Source: an uncultured Bacteroidota bacterium (GTDB lineage Bacteria > Bacteroidota > Bacteroidia > Chitinophagales > Chitinophagaceae). Taken from it: a stretch of DNA of 11,790 nucleotides. The DNA is taken from NCBI GenBank assembly GCA_903905685.1, contig CAIVHI010000445.1, positions 1 to 11,790 on the forward strand. The letters are read 5' to 3'. Made by a program: the position numbers and the translations under genes. The notes under the pieces were generated by a model, which saw nothing but the letters and a program-made list of their open reading frames with translations, was not told the origin of the DNA and did not search any database. This document shows positions 6,232-11,790 of the stretch, one piece after another (the stretch's first letter is position 1; the number at the start of each line of letters is the position of its first letter).

Positions 6232-7287
6232 TCACCCGCCGGACGATACCGTAAAATACGCTTCCGGCCCATCGTACACGAATTGGAAACGGAGGTGGAG
6301 CGCTTTGCACAGATGTTTGCAATTGAACAAACCCAATTCGTAGCCCCCGGCAACGTTAGGAGGCGCAAGCAGACTTACAGAGGTCATATCGTCCACCGAT
6401 TCATAGGTGCCTGCTGCCACAATACCCAAAATCGTAAACTCGAATCCATCTTTCATATTGCTTAATGTTGCAATGGGTGGGTGGTTGGGGGCACTGTTGA
6501 ACTTTATGGCATGGTCTATGAGTTCGGTAAAGAGCAGTCGGTAATACTCGGCATTGCCTATAGATATCGGGACGAATTCTACTTGCAGCGCCAGCGCGTC
6601 GTCTCCGTAATATTCTAAATATCGGTCGGCCACTTCGGTCAAAATGTCGCTTAGGAACATGGCTCCTTGCGTGGTCCAGGTGGGTAGCTCGCCCCGCTGA
6701 GCGATAGCGCGATATACCAACAGGTTTTTAACGTCTCGAAGGATGTCCAGTCCCGATTTGCCCAGCAGCATAAGGCGGTTGCGGAATAAATCTTCCTCGC
6801 CGGTTTTGGGCTGTTCCACAAAAGCAAGGAGCTCGGCAAGCAAATCGGCAAATCCCGTGTGCTGCCCGCGTGCTACCGGCTGGGAGGCCTTATTTGGGGA
6901 ACCGGCCTTCGGTTGCGACGCTACGAGTTTGGCTGCAATCGATTTAAGGAGCTCGGCCGTGGAGAACGGCTTCGAAAAGAAGCCATCGGCACCACCCGTT
7001 ATTGCCCGGTTATTGTTGTTCTCGTCGGCAAAGGCCGACATCAACAGGAACGGTAAGCCCGATGTTGCCGAATGGTTGCGTACGAAATGCAGTATCGAGT
7101 AGCCGGTTTCATCAGGTAACGACACGTCAGACAGTACTAGGTCTACGTGCTCATGCTGCAAGATATGGATGCCTTCGCCGGCGGTTTCGGCGGGCAGCAC
7201 TTTGAAATTGTGCAATTCCAGTAGCAGTTGGATGGTGCCCAACAGCTCAAGTTCGTCTTCTATCACCAAAATCGTCGGTTGTTCCAT
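6232..7287 (-). CDS. Response regulator with degenerate histidine-kinase-like C-terminus
   Basis: The 351 residues divide into a receiver and an unusual output region. The receiver (about 4-122) has the acidic pair E10-D11, phospho-acceptor D54 in LVLSDVSLPD, S84 and K106 in SKPF, so it should be phosphorylatable. A Lys/Ala/Pro-rich linker (123-141) follows. Residues 143-228 look like a dimerisation helical hairpin, with H143 as a possible but uncertain match to the kinase H-box. Residues 240-350 resemble a HATPase domain. The N-box (FTELIDHAIKF at 253-263) has His259 where Asn is needed, the DxGxG box is not recognisable (ILGIVAAGTY), and the last Gly box survives only as GYELGLF at 315-321. 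ATP binding and kinase activity are therefore unlikely. It is last in the signalling unit, 14 bp after the kinase gene. It may act as a pseudokinase scaffold or a Spo0B-like phosphotransferase, but this is inference. Confidence 0.85.
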   Translation of the reverse strand: MEQPTILVIEDELELLGTIQLLLELHNFKVLPAETAGEGIHILQHEHVDLVLSDVSLPDETGYSILHFVRNHSATSGLPFLLMSAFADENNNNRAITGGADGFFSKPFSTAELLKSIAAKLVASQPKAGSPNKASQPVARGQHTGFADLLAELLAFVEQPKTGEEDLFRNRLMLLGKSGLDILRDVKNLLVYRAIAQRGELPTWTTQGAMFLSDILTEVADRYLEYYGDDALALQVEFVPISIGNAEYYRLLFTELIDHAIKFNSAPNHPPIATLSNMKDGFEFTILGIVAAGTYESVDDMTSVSLLAPPNVAGGYELGLFNCKHLCKALHLRFQFVYDGPEAYFTVSSGG

Positions 7288-7301
7288 GTTCCGGTAAAAT
7301 G

Positions 7302-9557
7302 TTAACGTAGCGGCAATTCAATGGCAAAAACCATGCCTTCAGGTTGATTGGTGTGAAGGGAGATGTCTCCTTTTAGCTTTTTGATGACGTATTCCACCAC
7401 GGTGAGTCCTAAACCCGTACCCTGAATGTTGCGCACATTTGATGCCCTGAAAAAAGATTTGAACAGGTTTTCGATTTCGGTCTCGGGAATGCCTATGCCA
7501 AAATCCTTGATTGCGATGGTGATTTTGCCCTGATGCTGGGTCGCTTCCAATATCGGCGGCTTTTTTCCGGGCGAATACTTGAACGCATTGTTGACCAAAT
7601 TCAGGATGGCATGCTTCAATAGGTTTTTGTCGGTGTAAACCGGCTCCATGTTGGGATGCATTTGGAGTTGCAGTTGCCTACCATCTGTATAGGGCGCAAA
7701 ATAATCGTGCTTGAGCTCCGAAAGGAAAGCCGCTATGTCCAAAATGGAGAACTCCGGTTCAATGGAGCCTTCTTCAATTCTACTCACCATCAGGAGGCGG
7801 CTCAAGATTTCCGTCATAATCATCACCTCTTTATTGATTCTACCCAGCAGCCGTTTGCCATCTACCGCTCCTTGGGTCAACGACATCCCTTTCTCCAAGG
7901 CCATCTCCAATATCTCGGCATTGGCCCGTATTATCGATAGCGGTGTCCTCAATTCGTGAGACGTTATCTTGATGAAACCCGATTTGGAGTAGTTCAGGTT
8001 CTTCTCTTTGTTGATGATTTCGTTGAGGTGCTTTTCTTTATTGATTTGGTCTGTGATGTCGGATATCCGCCCTACGAAGGCTGCATCCTCTTTTCGCATG
8101 GCAGAGGTCAGCAAATAGTCCACATACTTCTTGGTGCCGTCGGGTTGCCGCAAGGTGAGCATCCCGGTTTGCCAGGTTTTTTCGATGTATAAAGTGTAGA
8201 GTTGTTGCTGTAATTTATACCATTCGGATTCCGGAAGGAGGTCAAAGAAATTGATGTTCCGGTTCATGCCGGGTTCAATTTCCAAGTCCATGATTTTCAG
8301 GAAGGCTTTGTTATACAGGTTCAGATTCCCGTTTTCATCGCACCTGAAGACGCCATCATTGATGATGTCCAAGAAGTTTTGAATCCGTTTTTCCTGAACT
8401 TCGGCATATTGCTTGCTCTTGACCTCTTCGGTAATGTCGGTGCCGTAAATGATGATGAATTCGGTAGTGTGGTCGCCATCTATGAACGGGTACATTCCCC
8501 TTTGAACGTATTGGACGCTGCCGTCAGGTTTCACAAATTCCTCAATGCTCACTACTGGGCCCTTCGTGTCAACGACTTGTTGCAGCCTCTTGTCGCGGTT
8601 CTCGCCTATTTCGGGCGGAAAGTTGCGAGTTGCACAGTATTCGGCATTGTTCTTACCTATTGCCCATTTTCTGCGCTGCTCATCTTTAATGGCGGTTTTG
8701 TTGATGAAGCTGAACCGCAAATCCCTCCCCGCAATAACCAAATCGAGCGGAATGGCATTCAGTATTTTTTCATAGTGGTCCCGTTGGGCTGCTATCTGCT
8801 TGTGGGTGGTGTTTTGCGCTGTGATGTCGTTGAAGGCCCATAGCCTACAAACCTGCGCGCCCAATTTGTGTACCGGGCGACATGTGATGGCAATGACGCG
8901 GCCGTCGCTAAGGTTCACGCACTCCTCCTTGGCACCGGCAATGTTTGCCCACCAATCGGCAACCCTGTTTTCGAACACATCCGGGTTGGTGGTAATCGGT
9001 GCAACAATCCCCACGAAGGCGGACATGGGGCTGCCTATCAGTTGGGTAGTAGTTGAATCTATTCCAAACAGGCGGTACAGTGCTTTGTTGGCCAATGAGA
9101 TGGAGTGGTCGTTCCGCTCTATGAGTAGGGCAACGTCTACATACTCGGCCAAAGTTGCGAGCTCGTCGGTGGGGCCATCAAGCTCCATCCTGTCGCCGCC
9201 AATTTGTTCCTGCGGGCAGCTCTCACTGTTGGTTGCAGGAACAAATTCATATTTTGTGGGGCATACCAGCAGCCACAGTTCTCCGTCGTCTGTTGTCAAT
9301 ACATGGAATGTAGCCACCCTTTCGGGGGCTGCCCCCCGAAAGGCCAGGCGTATTTCCATGCCATCCTCAAACAATTCGGGATGCAGGGCGGGCGAGCATA
9401 CGAAGATTTCGTCCAAATGCTTGCCCTGCGGCTCCAAAATGGAGGCTGTAAATGCGCCTTTTACCGATACGATACTGCCGCTACGGGTCAACGTTAGGCA
9501 TTCCGGAAACAGCCGCTTGATGCGGGATATGGAAACCGTTGATGCGTCAGTCATCAT
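7302..9557 (-). CDS. Soluble multi-PAS sensor histidine kinase
   Basis: This 751-residue kinase has no membrane segment or signal peptide, so it should sense a cytosolic cue. In order: an N-terminal domain of about 105 residues that is PAS-like or weakly like the HNOBA domain; PAS 1 at about 135-247; PAS 2 at about 262-378; PAS 3 at about 391-505 (each ends in the typical F/Y/I-x-D-I-T); a short helical linker; HisKA with SHELRTPL at 533-540 and phospho-acceptor H534; and a HATPase domain with N-box LNLVNNAFKY at 652-661, DFGIGI at 685-690, FFRASN at 702-707 and GTGLGLTVV at 713-721. All catalytic motifs are intact. PAS ligands cannot be told from the sequence. The gene lies 22 bp after the stand-alone receiver and 14 bp before the receiver-pseudokinase. 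Two ATGs stand in tandem at the start, and either could be used. Confidence 0.95.
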   Translation of the reverse strand: MMTDASTVSISRIKRLFPECLTLTRSGSIVSVKGAFTASILEPQGKHLDEIFVCSPALHPELFEDGMEIRLAFRGAAPERVATFHVLTTDDGELWLLVCPTKYEFVPATNSESCPQEQIGGDRMELDGPTDELATLAEYVDVALLIERNDHSISLANKALYRLFGIDSTTTQLIGSPMSAFVGIVAPITTNPDVFENRVADWWANIAGAKEECVNLSDGRVIAITCRPVHKLGAQVCRLWAFNDITAQNTTHKQIAAQRDHYEKILNAIPLDLVIAGRDLRFSFINKTAIKDEQRRKWAIGKNNAEYCATRNFPPEIGENRDKRLQQVVDTKGPVVSIEEFVKPDGSVQYVQRGMYPFIDGDHTTEFIIIYGTDITEEVKSKQYAEVQEKRIQNFLDIINDGVFRCDENGNLNLYNKAFLKIMDLEIEPGMNRNINFFDLLPESEWYKLQQQLYTLYIEKTWQTGMLTLRQPDGTKKYVDYLLTSAMRKEDAAFVGRISDITDQINKEKHLNEIINKEKNLNYSKSGFIKITSHELRTPLSIIRANAEILEMALEKGMSLTQGAVDGKRLLGRINKEVMIMTEILSRLLMVSRIEEGSIEPEFSILDIAAFLSELKHDYFAPYTDGRQLQLQMHPNMEPVYTDKNLLKHAILNLVNNAFKYSPGKKPPILEATQHQGKITIAIKDFGIGIPETEIENLFKSFFRASNVRNIQGTGLGLTVVEYVIKKLKGDISLHTNQPEGMVFAIELPLR

Positions 9558-9579
9558 GTACCAGTTGTTATTCCATCAT

Positions 9580-10008
9580 TTATGCAGATTCCTGACTTCC
9601 ATTGCCCAATACTTCATGGATTTTTTCGAACATGATTTCATATTGGTCCGGTACTTCATAAATACCCGCAACGCATGAAGGTTCGATTTTCACTTCGGCC
9701 AGTTTTTCGTAAAACTTTTCGGTTGATTTGCAACCTGTAATGAAAAGTTTGAATTCGCCGGTGGTCGATTTTGAGCGCAACTTTTTCAGGAACGAAACCC
9801 AGTCTTTCATTGGGTATTTCAAATCCAATACGCAGATGTCTATCGTTTTGTTGGCGTCCAAGAGGTCGGTGCCTTCTTTGCAGTCTATGGCCAACAACGG
9901 TACATATTGATACCTCTTCAGTACCTTCCTCAAGTAAACTTGGGAGATATAGTCGGAGTCTACGCTCAATACTATCGGTTTCCGTTTTGTCTTGTCTTTC
10001 TTCAGCAT
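9580..10008 (-). CDS. Stand-alone receiver-like protein lacking the conserved lysine
   Basis: The 142 residues follow the CheY fold pattern. A basic N-terminal tail (KKDKTKRK) leads into strand 1 (PIVLSVDSD, acidic D17 and D19). The probable phospho-acceptor is D62 in IDICVLDLKYP, and strand 4 is FKLFITG with T91. Where a receiver should carry Lys-Pro after strand 5, this protein has GIYEVPDQYE: the proline (P120) is present, but Glu118-Val119 stand in place of the lysine. The lysine helps the phosphorylated state signal through the Thr/Ser switch, so this is probably an atypical receiver or an unphosphorylated protein-interaction module. No output domain follows. It sits between the LuxR-type regulator (24 bp upstream) and the kinase (22 bp downstream) on the same strand, which supports a shared pathway. 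Confidence 0.8.
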   Translation of the reverse strand: MLKKDKTKRKPIVLSVDSDYISQVYLRKVLKRYQYVPLLAIDCKEGTDLLDANKTIDICVLDLKYPMKDWVSFLKKLRSKSTTGEFKLFITGCKSTEKFYEKLAEVKIEPSCVAGIYEVPDQYEIMFEKIHEVLGNGSQESA

Positions 10009-10032
10009 GTCGATTGTGTTTTTTATTGTTGA

Positions 10033-10680
10033 TTATTGATTGTTCTTGTCGGTATAATATTTTACGATCAGCGCCGATTTGGATTTCACATTGGTCTTGG
10101 CATAAAGGTTTTTCAAATGGTGGTTCACGGTATGAAACGACAGATTGAGCATGGTGGCCATTTCATTGTAGGTATGGCCTTTTCGGAGGAGTTCCAGAAT
10201 TTCTTCTTCCCGTTGCGTAAGCTGTACCAAGGCTTTCTCTTTTGCCCGGTGGTCTGAGGGCTTTTTGTTGAGCATTCTAAACAGTTCCGTCAGCACTTCA
10301 GGCTCTATGAAACTGCCGGTCTCAATTACAGTGAGGATGGCGTGCTCGAGGTCGGCCATTTTGAAAGGTTTGTAGAGATATCCGTTGGCACCTAGCTGTA
10401 TGGCCCTCAGCAAAAATCCTTTATCGTGGTCGCCGGTAATCACGATGATGTAGGTTTCAGGGTATATCGATTTTAGTTTTTCCAGTATATCTATGCCGGA
10501 GACATCATTGAGGTGGATGTCGAGCAATATGATTTCGGGAAACTGCGTGTGAGGCTCCCGCTTCCATTCGGAAAAACTCCCAGCCGTGAATACCACCGAA
10601 TACTTGCCCATGAGGGTCAAGTATTCTTCAATAGACCCGCGCAGCACCTCGTTGTCTTCTAAAATCCCTATCGAAATCAT
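10033..10680 (-). CDS. NarL/LuxR-type response regulator
   Basis: This 215-residue transcription factor has a complete receiver (about 1-120): E8-D9, phospho-acceptor D54 in EIILLDIHLND, T82 in IVITGDHD and K104 in YLYKPF. After a linker of about 30 residues comes a LuxR-type helix-turn-helix at 154-207, with LTQREEEILELLRKG, then YNEMATMLNLSFHTVNHHLKN as the scaffold and recognition helices, then NVKSKSAL. The length is normal for the NarL/FixJ group. It is first in the four-gene minus-strand unit and is probably the DNA-binding output of the downstream PAS kinase. It may also regulate its own operon, since the 317-bp divergent region upstream is the nearest control region. Target genes are not known. 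Confidence 0.95.
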   Translation of the reverse strand: MISIGILEDNEVLRGSIEEYLTLMGKYSVVFTAGSFSEWKREPHTQFPEIILLDIHLNDVSGIDILEKLKSIYPETYIIVITGDHDKGFLLRAIQLGANGYLYKPFKMADLEHAILTVIETGSFIEPEVLTELFRMLNKKPSDHRAKEKALVQLTQREEEILELLRKGHTYNEMATMLNLSFHTVNHHLKNLYAKTNVKSKSALIVKYYTDKNNQ

Positions 10681-10735
10681 TGAGTTTTACAGTTGTTATA
10701 TATTTCAGCCGTGATTTTTCCAAGCTTAATTAAAG

Positions 10736-10743
10736 CAAAATTA
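10736..10743 (-). promoter_or_regulatory. Putative -7 box of the signalling operon
   Basis: On the minus strand TAATTTTG matches TAnnTTTG exactly and lies 55 bp before the LuxR-type regulator, giving an AU-rich leader of about 50 bases. No -33 TTG was found at about 18-20 bp spacing. Confidence 0.4.
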
Positions 10744-10855
10744 AACCACAACGCAATGCCGTCTATCCCTAATTCAAGTGGTTTATCAAATGTTTAACCC
10801 TTAAAGTAGGTTCGCCTTAGTATGTGTGCCAAATAAGATTGGGAATTTTTGGAAT

Positions 10856-10880
10856 AGGCATTTCACAAATTGATATGCCT
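10856..10880. repeat. Inverted repeat in the divergent control region
   Basis: AGGCAT (10856-10861) and ATGCCT (10875-10880) form a perfect 6-bp inverted repeat with a 13-base spacer. It is the only notable dyad I see in the 317-bp gap between the two divergent genes (10681-10997), which otherwise holds AT-rich sequence and the two -7 boxes. It could be an operator, but a dyad of this size can arise by chance. Confidence 0.3.
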
Positions 10881-10981
10881 GTTTCGTTTTATGCCGAAAT
10901 TAACAAATCCGCGTGGGGCGACGGTAGCCGGTGTAGATTGGCATTTGGGGCACAGGCGTGTGGAATGTGTGGGTTTAGGTT

Positions 10982-10989
10982 TAATTTTG
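10982..10989 (+). promoter_or_regulatory. Putative -7 box upstream of the DUF4271 gene
   Basis: TAATTTTG matches TAnnTTTG exactly and ends nine bases before the chosen ATG, so the transcript would be almost leaderless. No -33 element was found. Confidence 0.35.
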
Positions 10990-10997
10990 CGTTGTTC

Positions 10998-11790
10998 ATG
11001 GGTTTTCGCCGTCTTTTCATATTGGCTTTGAGTCTGCTACTGGCTGTTGCAGCAGTGGCGGCACCGAATCCCATGAAATACGGCATAGGTGTTGTTGGCG
11101 ATACGCCCACCTACGTTGCTGCGTATGATAGCCTGATGGCAATTCACCCCATGGTGTCATCAAAATTGTTCATTAACGATGCGGAGCCGGTAAGGGTGGT
11201 GTTGGGGCGCACGGCCGAGTTCTACATTCTGGCCATGGCCTTCCTTTTTCTTGGATTGGTGCGCGTCTCCGCCCCGAAGTATTTTGCCAATCTCTGGAAG
11301 TCGTTCACTTCTCCCTCATTGTCGGGAAGGCAACTCCAGGCGCAAATTCAAGATGCCGGTTTGCCAAATCTGCTGATGAATATCTATTTCGCAATTGCCT
11401 CGGGACTATATGCCGGGGTATTGCTGCGTTTCAAATTGCCGTATGGCAGCAATTTGTCCGATTCTCCCGCTTTGGTTGCGGGTTTCATCCCGCTTATCGG
11501 ACTATTATATGGCGCAAAGTTTGTTGCCATCAAATTCAGTGGCTGGGCATTCGGCATGGAATCGGTAACCGAAAACTACATATTCAATACATTTCTCGTC
11601 AACAAAATCATGGCATTGCTGCTGCTGCCTGCGGCGGTCATGATTGCGTTTACGAGCAGGCCTGTGGCCAACGTCGTGGTATTGATTTCTTTTTTCATTA
11701 TAATTATTTTGTTTTGTATAAGGTATCTAAGGTCTTGGACGGTATTCGGCGCGTTTTTCAGGTTTAGTAAATTTCATTTTTTTCTTTACC
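10998..11790 (+). CDS. DUF4271 family membrane protein (3' partial)
   Basis: The frame is open from 10998 to the right edge without a stop, giving 264 visible residues. The protein starts with a convincing signal peptide (MGFRRLFILALSLLLAVAAVAA, residues 1-22, likely cut before PN). A soluble stretch of about 50 residues follows, then hydrophobic segments at about 74-90, 122-144, 158-176, 203-219 and 222-242. Features that match the DUF4271 family, as I recall it, are the FLFLGLVRVSAPKYFANL block at 82-99, Q-rich residues at 112-118, LPNLLMNIYFAI at 122-133, and the beginning of an FSKFHFFLY block at 256-264, which in this family leads into a further membrane helix. An in-frame ATG at 10965 would add eleven residues, but it spoils the signal peptide and lies before the putative promoter. 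Function is unknown. In other Bacteroidota such genes often sit next to uroporphyrinogen-III synthase, which would lie beyond the window. Confidence 0.85.
   Translation, partial: MGFRRLFILALSLLLAVAAVAAPNPMKYGIGVVGDTPTYVAAYDSLMAIHPMVSSKLFINDAEPVRVVLGRTAEFYILAMAFLFLGLVRVSAPKYFANLWKSFTSPSLSGRQLQAQIQDAGLPNLLMNIYFAIASGLYAGVLLRFKLPYGSNLSDSPALVAGFIPLIGLLYGAKFVAIKFSGWAFGMESVTENYIFNTFLVNKIMALLLLPAAVMIAFTSRPVANVVVLISFFIIIILFCIRYLRSWTVFGAFFRFSKFHFFLY

Noticed and set aside
8800..9678. 292-codon open frame antisense to the PAS kinase
   Set aside because: It is Ser-rich and low in acidic residues, which is typical of the reverse strand of a coding sequence. It crosses a gene boundary, and the sense strand encodes a clear kinase.
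10889..11110. 73-codon minus-strand open frame at the start of the DUF4271 gene
   Set aside because: It is antisense to a signal peptide and membrane protein that reads cleanly to the window edge. It has no domain and no upstream signals.

Overview
The window looks like a piece of a Bacteroidota chromosome, most likely of the Chitinophagales/Sphingobacteriales type; the rank below phylum is an inference. The reasons are protein style (QueE ending in a LQSHKYINIP-like tail, a long LspA, a tandem UspA, a DUF4271 protein, a Gly-Thr-Asn collagen-like protein), the scarcity of Shine-Dalgarno sequences, and TAnnTTTG boxes (the Bacteroidota -7 promoter element) just upstream of several starts.

Layout. 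Positions 1-471 hold the 3' end of a collagen-like secreted or surface protein, closed by a strong hairpin terminator at 498-528. Positions 540-700 hold a palindrome-rich stretch without a credible gene. On the minus strand, queE and uppP (2287 down to 809) form a tight pair with 3 bp between them. On the plus strand follow a small Ala/Pro-rich lipoprotein (2492-2710), a two-domain universal stress protein (2892-3713) and murF (3802-5082). murF converges on and overlaps the end of zapA by 9 bp. zapA and lspA (minus, 6115 down to 5074) are separated by one base.

Positions 10680 down to 6232 hold a four-gene minus-strand signalling cassette, in transcription order: a NarL/LuxR-type response regulator, a stand-alone receiver that has lost its conserved lysine, a soluble three-PAS histidine kinase with an intact catalytic core, and a response regulator whose C-terminal half looks like a decayed histidine kinase core. 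Gaps of 14-24 bp suggest one transcript. This cassette is the most unusual part of the window. A DUF4271 membrane protein diverges from it on the plus strand and runs off the right edge.

How the genes fit together. uppP (lipid carrier recycling), murF (peptidoglycan precursor), lspA (lipoprotein maturation) and zapA (Z-ring assembly) make the 0.8-6.1 kb part a loose cell-envelope and division neighbourhood, though not one operon. The signalling cassette appears to be a cytosolic phosphorelay with one active kinase, two canonical phospho-acceptor receivers, one atypical receiver and one DNA-binding output. Its signal and target genes cannot be read from the sequence.
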